Below are positions 44,556 through 55,950 of a DNA stretch of 64,000 nucleotides, one piece after another. Every line of letters begins with the position of its first letter. The stretch's first letter is position 1. The DNA lies in the NCBI GenBank assembly GCA_006503535.1, contig QYRS01000006.1, positions 1,674,001 through 1,738,000 on the forward strand, read 5' to 3'. The notes beneath the pieces were generated by a model, which saw only the letters and a list, made by a program, of their open reading frames with translations, did not search any database and was not told the DNA's origin. This DNA is from Arthrinium phaeospermum. Its lineage: Eukaryota > Ascomycota > Sordariomycetes > Amphisphaeriales > Apiosporaceae. Position numbers and translations under genes: made by a program.

Positions 44556-47500
44556 TTAGCCAACGACCGTGATCTCACGTCTCCAAACCTCCCAGCCCTC
44601 GACCTTGCTCAGGTCGGCAAACGGTCTCGAAGCGGCCACGCGCATGCTGCAAGCACTCCATGTTAGTCAAACCAGTCCCCGGAAGTCAAGGAGTCTAAAT
44701 GTCACTTACGTATAGTTCCCAGGCGCCACGACGCTCCCGTTGCCCATATGCCCAGCCCACCGGTAGAGGTAGTTGTCGCGCGAAGCAAAGCCGTTGCGCG
44801 AGAGGGACCGGACCGGCGTCACCTCAATATTGGCCTTGACGACGGCCAAGTCGGTCAGGTCAAGCGTGGTCAGATCTGTCTTGCTGCCCGTCCAGCGGGC
44901 CGCGGGGCCGACGAAGCCGTGGGCGCCGGCGGTCGGCGGGTACGTCCATTGGGACTCGTCCCAGTCGGACTCGAAGATGTCCCAGCGCAGCTCGTGCACG
45001 CCCCAGTCGAACATGCTGGCGAGGGTCGGGTAGTTGAAGGCCTCGGCTTTGGGGTTGAAGTTGAACCTGTGGTGGGATGTCTGGTTAGCCTTTTGCAATT
45101 GTAAACGTCATATTAAAGAAGGGGGAATGACATACGAGGAGTCCTCGTCGATGTTCTTCCAGTTCACCCCACCCAAGCTGATCGGGTAGGTATCCTGGAA
45201 GACGCGCTTGTTCTCGTACAAGCTGGAAGCCACGCCCATGTACTGGACGGAGAGCCGCTCGCCGTTGCTGCCGGCGACCTTGACCTTGCCGCTGTACAGG
45301 GGGATCACGGTCGCGTTCCAGCCCTTGCTCTCGGGGTTGGCAAAGGTGACGGTGACCTTGCGGGTCTCGCCAGCAGCAATCTCGACGGCTCCCGGAAGCT
45401 CTACATCGGGCACCATGTGCAGGGGCACCATGTCGTCGAACTTCTTGATGCCCCACGTACCCCACATGGCGATGTAAGGGTCCTGGATCTCGAACCCGGC
45501 GGCGGGCTCCAGGGTGAAGTTGTAAGTGACGGCTTCACGGCCGTGGTTGGTGATGGTCAGGTCGTGCGCCGGCTGGAAGTTGGCAGTGTCGTTGAGGTGG
45601 AGGCGCGTGTTGTCGATCGTGGTGTTCGCGTAGAGCGTCCTCACGGCATCGACCAGGCCGCTGCCCATCTGCACCGGCGGCGCGATGAAGTCGGGGTTCG
45701 TGGTGGTCTTGTCCGCCCACGGCATGGAGGAGCCGCTGGCGACGACGCGACGGTGGAAATCCCTGGAGACCTCGGCGCCGCGCTCCTTGCGGCCGCCGAA
45801 GACGCCGACGTAAAGGGCGGCGATGCCGGCAATGTAGGGGGTGGACATGGAGGTGCCGCTCTGGACCATATACTTGTTGTCCGACCAGGTGCTGAAGATG
45901 TTGCCACCGGGGGCGGCGACATCGGGCTTCAGCTGCAGGTCGTACGTGGCCGCCCATCCGCTGAAGTAGTTGGGCGTGTTGCCGCTGGCGTCGGGCACCC
46001 CGACCTCGCCGCCGGCATACGAGAAGTCGGCGGTGACGGTGGCGTTGGCGCGAAGTGCCTTGAGGATGGCGGCTCCGGCCTCGGCAGTGATGAGACCCAG
46101 TGTGCTCGACGGTAACGTGTTGGTGGGGGCGCGGGGGGCGCGCCCGTCGTTGTAGAAGAGAACGTACTCGACGCCGATTGCCAATAGATTCTTTTGCTTC
46201 ACGCTGTAGTTGCAGCCTTGGCTGCGAGGCACGAGCGCGACGGTATTGGTCTTCTTGGGTGTGTCGGCTGGAAAGGCCTCACACCCGGGATCCACATCTG
46301 GGCTGCTGGAGGTGACTTCGAATATCGGCCAGTCTTTGACAGTCGCAGGGAACTTATCATCGCCGACGTATCCGGAAATGGTCGTGCTGGGTTCTCCGTC
46401 GGAAGTGTAGGTCAGCTTGTACGGGGTAGCGGGGGCCACCGCCGCCTGGACGGAGGCGACGGCCAGAGAACCCGGGCTAGAGCCAGCGCCGATGCCCATG
46501 AATGCACCGTTGTCGCCTCCATTTCCAGTGCTGACAGTAACGATGACGCCGGCCTCTACCACGCGCGACACGACAACAGCCCAAGCAGTGTCGGCCCACC
46601 CGCCTGAGCTACCGAAACTGGCAGTAATGACATCCATACCATCCTGCTCAGCTCGGAGAAAGGCGTCGATGAGGGCGGCATCATCAGATCCTTCGCTGTT
46701 GCCCGTGACTTTGTACGCGTATAGGGTGGCGTTGGGGGCAACCCCGACAAAGTTCTCGCTCACGGCCGCCACAATACCGGCTACATGTGTCCCGTGGCCA
46801 ATGTCGGGCAAACTGATGGGGTCGTCGTCGGGCTGCTTAGCGTCGCGGTCAATGTCGACGTCCCCGACGAAATCATAGCCCCCCTCGACCTTGAAGCCGG
46901 GCCCGAAGCCGCCGCCCAAGGCGGGGTGCTTGTACCAGACGCCGGTGTCGACCACGCCGACCTTGACGCCCTTGCCCAGCACGCCGGCCTTGTGCAGCTT
47001 GTCGACGCCCGTGGCGCGGTGGGTGGTGTACTCGTCGGCCCGGACGTCGTCGGTGAACGACTGGCTGTCCACCGGCTTTTCCAGCTTCACCTTGCGGTTG
47101 GGCCAGACGTTGGCGATGTGCGGCGCGGACGAATAGGAGGCGATGTCATCTTCGCTGCCCAGTTCGATGGCGGCGCCGGTGAAGAGAGGCGAGTCATACG
47201 ACTTGATGACCTTGACCGCGTTGTTGTTGCTCAGATCCCGAGCGACCGAAGCACCCTGAGAGAATATTATGTCAGTCGGTTTCAGGCCTTGCGAATGGAA
47301 TATGATGTGTGCCGTGGAGGTAAGTGGCTTTCCGCGTTTATTCCACGTTATACCAGTGTCTCATAAGGGATGGAATAACCGTTTATTCGAGAAACTTATA
47401 TTGTTCCCTTTTGAAACGTCCGACTTTCTTTGGAGAGGGGTGGTAAACGCCGAGAATCGATAGGACTAACCTTTACATATTCGACAATGTACTGATTGGG

Positions 47501-47611
47501 TATTTCATGTGCACTTTCCGAGGCAGCTGGCTCAGTCGTCCCCGATAAAGGGGTCGCGCAGGCTGCTCCAAGCACAAAGGTGGCAAGGACCGATTTGATG
47601 GCAGCATGCAT
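44556..47611 (-). CDS. Secreted subtilisin-like serine protease (S8, minor extracellular protease Vpr/C5a-peptidase type)
   Basis: Extracellular endopeptidase of 902 aa. Exons 47611-47471, 47255-45136, 45066-44710 and 44646-44556 join in frame; introns are 215, 69 and 63 nt, and the first is unusually long. Signal peptide MHAAIKSVLATFVLGAACA is followed by an inhibitor-I9-like propeptide starting IPNQYIVEYVK. Catalytic residues: Asp150 in GVVDTGVWYKHPALGGG, His201 in DIGHGTHVAGIV, Ser516 in SGTSMSTPYIAG; oxyanion Asn lies in STGNGGDNGAF. A protease-associated insertion (about 330-440) and a C-terminal Fn3-like region of about 300 residues complete the multidomain layout. It ends with REITVVG. 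Probably nutritional or host-directed proteolysis; it is not expected to act in the metabolite pathway. Confidence 0.92.
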
Positions 47612-48443
47612 CGTGGAAGCCTTGGTAGTCTTGGATGTCTTGAGGGGCGCGTACAGGAGCTGGTCAAGACAGGACTCGAAAGGGGAAGCGTTTGAATCCC
47701 ATACTTATTATTTAGATGAACCTGTCGGCACGACGCCGAGGCCCGAGTATGCCGCCGGATCACTGTCATGGCATTTCTCCCTCCTAACTTCTAGACCGTC
47801 CCAATGTTCGTTCGCATGTCATGTCATGCAGGGGTGAAGTCGTTCAGTCGGTTCCATCGGGACACGATAAGTCCATATAATATGCACGAGTATAGTCTTA
47901 ATAGACAGAAATAAATGGTGAATACGATGTTGGAGTGCATCTTAACCTGGTTCGGGCCTGATGTAACAACCACCGATCTTCCAAATTAGGCTCGTTAGCC
48001 GGTGCATTGCTCAAATACGAGACGGTTCTTGGGGGGGTTGCGGCTAGCATGGGGGGTTAGCGCCGTGATGCCCTGTTGGTTTGATTGATAGGCAATGCCC
48101 CCGCTACAGATCCCTGCCAACCAAATCTACAACGCTTTTGTTCTTCGTTCCGCAATCACATCACGGTCTTTCGCTTCGTGTTTTCCCAGCCCATCCCATC
48201 ACATTGGCACATATCGTCCCACGATAACCGATACCGCCGGCCAGCTATCCGCAATGGAGAAAGCACTGCCCGCTCCCTGCCGAACGGACGACAATGCCGA
48301 GGATTCTTGAATGCCGCCGGTTATATAACACCCTCGCAGCGCAGCAGAGGGTCTCGATGATATCTTGTGTCCACGCCCATCCAACCCTTCACAGTTGATC
48401 ACCAAGCTGGTTTCAATTCAATCCAGTCACACATATCGCCACC
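47612..48443. other. Divergent promoter region between two secreted protease-type genes
   Basis: About 830 bp separating the subtilase (minus) and the aspartic-protease-like gene (plus). No ORF or RNA gene supported. The arrangement would allow co-regulation of the two secreted proteins. Confidence 0.5.
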
Positions 48444-49760
48444 ATGAAGGCCAACTTACTTCTTTCGGCGGGTGCTGCCAGCGCCGCCATCCCCACGGTC
48501 CACATGCCCCTCAACTTGAAGTACGGCGAGGGCAAGAAGGTGTCGACGCAGCTGAAGCTGCCCTACTCGGACAACACCATCGAGGTGTGTTACGACCTGG
48601 GCAGCTCCGACTTCTGGATGTTCCGCCCCAACGCCATCCAGAACTGGGGCAAGAACTGCCTCGCCTGCCAGGGGCTGTGCAACGTCACCGTCCCCGACGC
48701 CGGCGTGTACGACCCTTCCAAGTCGACGTCCGCCACCGAGGTCGGGCCCTGGGACAGCTTATACGGCTACGGCAGCGGCCTGGCCAAGGGCTACCGCACC
48801 GACGGAGTTGTCAACGACACCTTCACCTTCACCAACGACGCGGGCTACTCCACCGTCGTGCCCGACGTGCAGGTGGCCTTGGCCTTCTACCTGCAGCAGC
48901 GCATCCTGGACCCCCAGGGCGCGTGCGACCCCGTGCCCGACTACGACTACTCCATTATGGGCATCTCGCCTTACTACACGTCCCCGGACCGCAACATCGA
49001 GAACACGACGGGCCCCGCCTTCCGCCACAACCTGCTGCAGCAAGGCCTCGTCGAGAACACGGTGCAGTCGCTCTGGTTCGAGAAGGCGCCCCCCAAGATC
49101 GAGGACACCTGGACGGGCTCCGGCCTGCAGGGCGGCCTCGACCTGTCCAAGTTCACGGGTCCCTTGGTCAAGATCCCCATGGTCCCCGCCACCGACATCG
49201 CCTACGGCGCCGTGGGCTACTACACCTACCAGCCCAACCTGACCTTCGTACAGGACGGCGCCGCGACGGCGCTCCCCGTCGACCGCTCCGACACGGTGAC
49301 CATCAACGAGTGCCTCATCGACTCGGGCGCGGTGAGCGACGGCTTCGCGCCCCTCGACCAGGACCGCTTCCTCAACGTCACGGGCCTGCGCTACAACCCG
49401 AAGCGGCCCTACCCGGGCCAGGTGCTGGCGTGGCCGGCGCCGTGCTCCAGCATCCCCACGGACGGCGAGCGGGCCTTTCTCCGGTACAGCTTCGCCGCCC
49501 TCGACCCGGCCGCGTCGGGCCCGATCGAGATCAACATGCCGCTGCGCTCCTACGCGCGCCAGCAGGACCCCCTCGACACCGAGATCGGCTGGTGCACCAT
49601 CAACATCTACCTCGGCAGCTGCCTGCTCGGCGCGCCCTTCTCGACCCGCGCCTTCTTCGCCGCCGACGATACCCGCTTCGAGCTCGCTCTGGCCAAGGGC
49701 GGCGTGGGGGAGCGCGGCAGCGGGGTCGATTATGCGCGCGTGGTTGATAAGATCCCTTGA
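48444..49760 (+). CDS. Secreted pepsin-like aspartic protease family protein (A1), possibly with altered activity
   Basis: Intronless gene of 438 aa starting at CACCATG. N-terminal MKANLLLSAGAASA is a short signal peptide. The bilobal A1 layout is seen in two motifs: the first Asp motif is EVCYDLGSSDFWMF with Asp51, where the canonical Thr of DTGSS is Leu; the second is INECLIDSGAVSDGF with Asp293, DSG as usual for fungal proteins. A flap-like Tyr lies in WDSLYGYGSG. Several Cys pairs (CLACQGLC, CLIDSG with CSSIP, WCTINIYLGSC) suggest disulfides. The start is close to the mature domain and leaves almost no propeptide, which is unusual for a zymogen; it may be a non-zymogen or inactive relative. 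No GPI-type tail is obvious. Confidence 0.8.
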   Translation: MKANLLLSAGAASAAIPTVHMPLNLKYGEGKKVSTQLKLPYSDNTIEVCYDLGSSDFWMFRPNAIQNWGKNCLACQGLCNVTVPDAGVYDPSKSTSATEVGPWDSLYGYGSGLAKGYRTDGVVNDTFTFTNDAGYSTVVPDVQVALAFYLQQRILDPQGACDPVPDYDYSIMGISPYYTSPDRNIENTTGPAFRHNLLQQGLVENTVQSLWFEKAPPKIEDTWTGSGLQGGLDLSKFTGPLVKIPMVPATDIAYGAVGYYTYQPNLTFVQDGAATALPVDRSDTVTINECLIDSGAVSDGFAPLDQDRFLNVTGLRYNPKRPYPGQVLAWPAPCSSIPTDGERAFLRYSFAALDPAASGPIEINMPLRSYARQQDPLDTEIGWCTINIYLGSCLLGAPFSTRAFFAADDTRFELALAKGGVGERGSGVDYARVVDKIP

Positions 49761-50815
49761 GGGATTGCTGCCGGGGTTTTATGATTGCATGATGATTGAA
49801 TTGGTAGCTTACGATGCCTAATGTAATGACTGCTTCGCCGCGTTCCGTGCTTTTTCTGGCATCCTTGCTTCCGTAGATTCGTTTCCACCTTGAATCATCT
49901 GTGTGTGTGTGTGCGTGCTCGACGATCCGGGCGGTTGCGAAGTGAACGGTTCACTCTCTGGCTTCCAGGGAGGAAACCCGTTGCATTGAAAAAGTGGTCT
50001 TGCTCCATGTTCTCCACACGTATCGGCTGATCGCGATCTTTAATACAGTGGGGTATTACTTTAATCGAAATGAGCTCTTTCGGTGCATGAACCGTGTTCT
50101 TGAACCGATGTAACCGAGCACCTCCATGATGCCAGGCGTGTGGTCGCAGCAAACGAACGGTAGTAGTAAATATGTAAGCAGTTATGCATGCATCATTACT
50201 AGTTTGGGAGATTCATTACCGTCCCACGTCGTCGACACCGATAGGACACTACGGCAAATGTGGAAGCACATGCAAAACATGCTGAAAATCATGATTCGGG
50301 CGAGCTATCAAAGCGAAGTGCCGTCGGTATTAGAGGACAATGTCACGGATATGTTGATCGCCGGGGGACAAAATGCGAACTAGACCCAGTCCAGCAGACA
50401 GATAGCTATGCTGGGACTGGTCGGGTTAAATAGGGAAGGGCGATATAAGACTAAGAACAGTTCTATTTGACGCTGTATTACCGCCCATGATGAAATGAGG
50501 TTGTAATATCTACTGCAACATGGAGGACAGGCAAAAAGGGGGGAAGGTACAAAGAGATGACACCCCAGAGAGACTCGAAAAAATATGACCGCAGAGGGAG
50601 TTGAACCCTCTTGCCTTTAAGTATATGAATAAGAATACTACCGCTAGGCTACACCGGCCCGGTCAAGGGATTCCTCTGTCTTTGGAACCTATAAAGGCTG
50701 GGTTGGAAAGGAGGGCATGCCTTTTGTCCCGCGTGAGCTTGGTTGCGGGCAAACTCAAATAGTAGCCTCGAAGGTCCAGCCACCATGGGGCTGCATCAGA
50801 GTCAGTTGACCGAAA
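49761..50815. other. Intergenic region with a tRNA-like element
   Basis: About 1 kb containing a short TG dinucleotide repeat near 49900-49915 and the tRNA-like sequence listed separately. No protein-coding gene supported. Confidence 0.5.
50586..50664 (-). pseudogene. tRNA-like element (probable tRNA pseudogene or degenerate tRNA)
   Basis: On the minus strand an A box (TAGCCTAGCGG) and an almost perfect B box (GGTTCAACTCC) are spaced as in a tRNA gene, with a full T arm GAGGG/CCCTC. A T6 run follows three bases after the putative 3' end (plus-strand A run 50578-50583), as in a Pol III terminator. The acceptor stem pairs at only five or six of seven positions (GACCGGG with TGCGGTC), the D stem does not pair, and no 7-nt anticodon loop flanked by a 5-bp stem can be drawn. 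The anticodon is therefore not assigned. A divergent but live tRNA with an intron is the alternative. Confidence 0.4.
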
Positions 50816-51973
50816 TTACACTGAAGCCTGCCCCAGAGCCTTCGCGGCCACCTCCCGCGCCGTCTCCTCCCGGATGCCCAACAATTCAGCATCTGAGTCC
50901 TCCCTGCGCCCCGCCACGACGCAGCGCGCCGAGCCCTCCTCGTAGAGCTGGACGACGGACAGGTCCAGAATCCAGCCGCGATCCCCCGCCCCGTGCTTCT
51001 GCCTCCCGCCCGCCAGCAGATCGGCCACTTTCTCGTGGGTGACGGCCCACTTTTCGGGGGATGCGCTTTGGAAGGCCTCGAGGAGCTCGTTCTGGCACGT
51101 CTTGATGGACCGCGCCTTGACGAAGCGGTTGGCCGTCTCTTCGGGATGCTGGAGCACACCCACCACGGCCTGCCCGATGCCCTCGAGCGTGGTGCCGGTG
51201 AAGGGTTCCGTGCCGGAGTCGTAGATGACTGCTGAGTGCTCGGCCACGTTGAAGCCCATTCTCGGAAAACGTCTCAGTGCCTAGATGTGAGATTCCAAGT
51301 TAGCAATTGGTGCGCGCAGAGACTTTCAGCAGCGGGGAAAGAAGACAGGGAGTGAGTCGGATGCGTACGTACCCAGTCGATCGGATTCCCAATCGTGACA
51401 CCCGTCCAAGTAAACCCCGGGACGACCGCCGCCCTGTCCCGCGCGCGGTCCCACGCCACGTGCCGACGCGCGCCGACCTCGCGAATCTCCGGGTAACAGC
51501 GCGGGTTCTGCCCCCAGCCGAAATCGTTGACGACGAAGCGCCGCACGCCCGCGGCCGCGGCGGCGTCGACGAGCGGGACCTCGTGCGCCATGGCGCCCGG
51601 GCCCAGGACGCTGACGACGGCGTCGTGGCCGGCGAGGGCGGCGGTCAGGCTCGCGGCGTCGCCGTAGTCGGCGACCTCGACGACGGACCCCGCTTCGGCG
51701 GGGGAGTGGCTGCTGCGCGTGGTGGGGGTGGACCCTGCTGAAGGTCGGGTGAAGATGGTGACGTCGAAGCCGGCTTTGATCAGAGCGGCGGTGATGGGGG
51801 TGCCGAAGTTTCCGGACGCCTAGAGCAAAAGAAGGGTGAGAAGGCACATATGTTACTTAGTCTTCTTCGGGAAGGTTTCCTTGCACCGGCTACATGCATG
51901 CATCAAGGTGAGGAGGGCAAGGGAAACCGGCAATACTTACGCCAAAAACGGCGACCTTGTTTACCGGCGACAT
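50816..51973 (-). CDS. NmrA-like / isoflavone-reductase-like NAD(P)-binding protein
   Basis: Atypical short-chain reductase family protein of 314 aa. Exons 51973-51941 (11 codons), 51819-51373 and 51280-50816; introns of 121 and 92 nt with donors GTAAGT and GTACGT. Joining exons 1 and 2 restores the nucleotide-binding loop KVAVFGASGNFGTPITAALI (GxxGxxG). Later motifs are TIFTRPS, AVVSVLGPGAMAHEVPLVDAA, RRFVVNDFGWG and WTGVTIGNPIDWALRRFPRMG, typical of PCBER/NmrA-like proteins. It has no signal peptide and is presumably cytosolic. Members act either as reductases on aromatic or enol substrates or as redox sensors; which applies is not visible. It is divergent from the O-methyltransferase, with 1.9 kb between them. 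Confidence 0.88.
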
Positions 51974-53915
51974 CTTCAGTATATATGCAGTTCGTGGGTG
52001 ACAAGAGGAATGTGCAAGCCGGGGTTGGGCCACTGGAATTCTGGGATTACAGATGAAAATGGTGCTCTTTAAACATTGCACTTGAAAAACATGCGCCGCA
52101 AATGTCAGCTTGTTGCCTAGCGAAGGGATACTACTAGTGTTGGTCGCCGGTCCAAAAAAAGGAGGGGTCTCCCCGTCAATTACTTTAGCCCTCTCCGTAA
52201 TAACTAACACCGTAAGTCTAGCGGCCCGAGCCGTTTTGGACTTTAGAGGATACCGAGCAATTGGTATCCAATGTACGACAAGCTTTCGTCCCATATTCTG
52301 TAACTTTATTGTAATAGGGTAGAATCGGTGAATGTGCGAGGAGCTAGTCTGGGGATAAGCTTATGCACACTGTAGGAATTATGTGCCTGCGATCGTATGA
52401 ACGAATGGAACTAGAAAGAAATTGAGGAGGAAAATACCCTTTGGTCATGCATGCTGTTCAGCACGGCGGATACCATCTTCCATAAAACGGCTTTTCAAGT
52501 TTACATCCAGTAAGTACGTGCTGAAAATCTTTTGACCCTCCCTTGGAGCCCTTCCGCACAATATTCAGAAACCTCTGAAGTTGAAGGTGTTTTGTTGATA
52601 AAAACACCTATTAGCGTGGTGGCGGTGGGTCAAAGGATTACCGGCACGTACTGTACTCGAAAAGCCCTCTGAGTCGGCTTTCTGTTTCTCCTTTAATACT
52701 GACCCGGTATGACACGAGTGAGGTAAGAAAAGAAAAAACGACAAAAGTGTTTATGTCCCCAGATTGTGCCCGTGTAAAGAAGGGAGGGGGTGTCCCTTGA
52801 CGACAGCAGGAGGAATAATAGAATCTGTTTAGAATAGCAGAGATCTTCAAATACGGATCCCCAGATAGAAAGCAACAGTGTCACTCCCCCGGTCCTACTC
52901 ATGGCGGGACGGCTCCAAGACAAGTTCGGGGATATGTGATCTTACCTCAACCCCTCACATCACCCAGGTAGACGTTCTGCTATAATCATTGCTGAGAGAA
53001 ATGACCCCAGCTGATGCATTAAGCACGTGAACATAACCAGCACGGAGAGTTATAGCGGTTTCAAGTCCTCTTAGTGTGCGGAGAGAGCCGCACATAATAT
53101 ACTCACGATTAGATAAGCCGATATTACCCCATCGGGTGTTCATCTGACCATGCATGCGTCGATCTCGGTGCTTATTTGGTCGGCTGCCAAGCTACCCAGC
53201 CCGGGGTAAGTGAGGTGTCTGGCGGGCTTATTGCCAGAAGGAGCCAATGCCCAGAATTGGATATGTGGCACGTCATCCCAGGCTTGATTCGAGATGTATA
53301 AAGATCGGAGTTGGGTGCAGAAGACCCTTGAAGATCCAGCATGGAGGCGGAGTTCCGATGCAGATTTCCACGACTGGACGGAACAACCCAGGAAAGGCCC
53401 GCCGCCTTCCCCGAAAAGCCGAAGTATATGGTATGTAGACGACATGTTGCCAAGGAAATGATTCACCGGCTGTCGGACATTTGAAGTAGCAGGGCTCGAA
53501 ATAAGAGACCCGATGCAGCTCGCCGGTGCAGTGACCAGTAAGTAGCAACGGCTCCTCGTTGCCGCTCTGGCGGGTTACGGACCCAGATCCCGAGTCAGCG
53601 ACCACGACAGGAGGGCATCTGCATTGGCGCGGTGTTCGGGACAGAGGCCAAGACTAGATCGTCAGATCTCGCAGGTCAGTTCATGCGAAGTTGTCCCGTC
53701 GCGATGAGTGATCGACTGTCGGACATGACCATCGCTCCCTTGCTTGCCTGACTTGCCCTCGATCATCCCTTTGTTTGGACCTTCTCCCTTTGTTCACTTC
53801 CTACTATATAGTATAATGTAGTTCCCATGTGATTTTCTCGTGTTTTTGCATGGTCCAAACGAACCACAGTTTAAAAACATCTCTTGAGAACTAAGCCAGG
53901 AAAAAAAAGACAATC
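51974..53915. other. Divergent intergenic region between NmrA-like gene and O-methyltransferase
   Basis: About 1.9 kb with short, mutually overlapping ORFs only. Promoters of the flanking genes are expected here. No RNA gene or repeat recognised. Confidence 0.45.
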
Positions 53916-55491
53916 ATGGCGAAAGGTATTGAGGAGCCGGTCCCCGTGACCGTGGCCACCGCCACCAGCCCATCCAACATCGCGGCAGTCCCGCATCTGA
54001 TCAAGGAGCTGGCCGAAGGTGTGAAGGGTCTCGAGTCCGGGGACCACGAGGCCCGACAAGCCCTGGCCCTCAAGGCGCGCACCTTGATGCAGGCGCTGGA
54101 GACGCCCCGAGAGACTATGATCAAGCACTGCTGGGCGCAGCCTGCTGTATTCTCTGCCATTCTCTGCGGGACCGAGTGCGGTCTTGTGAGTAACTGGTCA
54201 TCATATTTCCTCTCCTAGGCAACTGAGCTGGCCATAGGCTGACATCAATCGTCTCTAGTGGAAGTTGATGGCCAAGAACGGAGATAGGCCCCAAAGGGTC
54301 AAGGAGCTTGCCGGTGCTCTTGGCGTGGATCCCGTCCTGCTGAGTAAGTAGGGGCTGATGCCAAGAACAGAGGCACGCATGAACGACTTAACGGAGAATA
54401 GTACTGACCATGCATCTGATTAGGCCGCCTCCTCAGGCACCTGGGCGCCATGGGATACCTGCTAGAAGTCGGCGAGGACGAGTACAAGCCCACAAACTTC
54501 TCGCTATCCCTGTCCCTGCCGATGATGAGCGGGGGATACACCTCAATGTGAGAAAGAACAAACCCCCCTAACGAGCGCGTTGGCATATATCTCTAACCTA
54601 AAGAATGCCTAGAATCACCATGGGCGGCCCCTCCTTCATCAAGCTCCACGAATACGAGCGCAGCCGAGGCTGGCAGAACCCCACGGACGCCCAAGACAAT
54701 CCGCTGATGTACGCCCACCAGACGGACCTCAACTACTTCGACCTGGCGGCGTCGCGGGGCTACCTCACCGACTTCAACCACCACATGGCCGGGTACCGCC
54801 AGGGCCGCCTGCCCTGGATGGCGCCCGGCTTCGTGCCGGTGCAGGAGGTGCTTATCCAGGGGGCCGACCCCAGCCCGGACGCCGTCTTTATGGTGGACGT
54901 GGGCGGCGGTCTGGGCCACGACCTGCTCGAGTTCCACCGCTACCACCCCTCCGTCCCCGGCCGGCTCGTCGTCCAGGATTTGCCGCAGGTGGTGGGCGCC
55001 ATTGTGCCGAGCGAGGAGAACAAGGTGTTTACGGCCATGGCGCATGACTTCTTTGAAGAACAGCCCATTAAAGGTAACATCCCCCACCACGCCACTCTCC
55101 CTTTTCTTCTTTTTTATTCTTGCTTCGCCTTTTCTTTTCTTTCCCGGTATTGACGCGTAAGCAACCCACAGGCGCCCGCGCCTACTACCTGCACTCCGTC
55201 CTCCACGACTGGCCCGACGACCGCGCCGCGGTCATAGTCCACCGGATCAAGGCGGCGATGCGGCCGGGCTACAGCAAGCTGCTCGTCAACGAGAACGTGC
55301 TGCCGCGCACCGGCGCGTACTGGGAGGCGTCCGCGCTCGACCTCGTCATGCTGAACCTGCTGGCGGCCCGGGAGCGCACCGAGCGCGACTGGCGCGGCCT
55401 GCTCGAGGGGCGGTGCGGGCTCCGGATCGTCCGGATCTGGAGCGGCGGGGGCAGGGGGGTGGAGAGTTTGATTGAGTGCGAGTTGGAGTGA
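53916..55491 (+). CDS. SAM-dependent O-methyltransferase (winged-helix dimerisation + AdoMet-MTase)
   Basis: Transfers a methyl group from S-adenosylmethionine to a hydroxyl of a small molecule. Five exons (53916-54185, 54259-54343, 54424-54547, 54613-55073, 55172-55491) give 419 aa. The N-terminal winged-helix region contains CGTECGLWKLMAKNGD and VDPVLLSRLLRHLGAMGYL. The AdoMet site is VDVGGGLGHDLLEF at about 254-267, followed by VVQDLPQVV. The catalytic-base region is YLHSVLHDWPDD with His325. The C-terminus ends GRGVESLIECELE. This is the sesquiterpene/polyketide OMT class common in fungal clusters. It is 10 kb beyond the last core gene and could O-methylate the pyrone hydroxyl or a side-chain acid, but this is speculation. 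Confidence 0.9.
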
Positions 55492-55950
55492 GGCTGCGAG
55501 GAAGGGGCTGGGTGGATCTTGAATATCTAATCGGTTTGATCTTGATTGAGTTGGTTGTTCAGAGCACTTTGGCCCAGTAGTTAGATGGGCTAATCAACAT
55601 AAGCTTTTGGAGATCTCAGGCTACTTCGAACCTTTCTCGTTCAATACGTTTTCGGCGTTACACCTGCCTGTACTTTATGAGCCCTTAAAATGAACCGAAG
55701 TGTGCCATAGCTGTCTTCCAGGTCGGCCCCAAAAATATTTTCTGGAAACCGCCTTCTCCGTAACCGCGTTCTCAACTCACGATCGTGATCCTGGTCTCAA
55801 TTACCAGTCGCCGATACATTCTCTCTTCGTTTACATGCAAGTGGCATCGACTGCTGCTCGTGACCTCTTACCGTAAAAGTCAATCATCCATTCGACTGAC
55901 ATTCAATACCTTCCCTGAACCAAACCAAAAGCCGACACAGGACCGATAAA
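55492..55950. other. Intergenic region
   Basis: About 460 bp of 3' flank and presumed promoter; nothing recognised. Confidence 0.5.
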
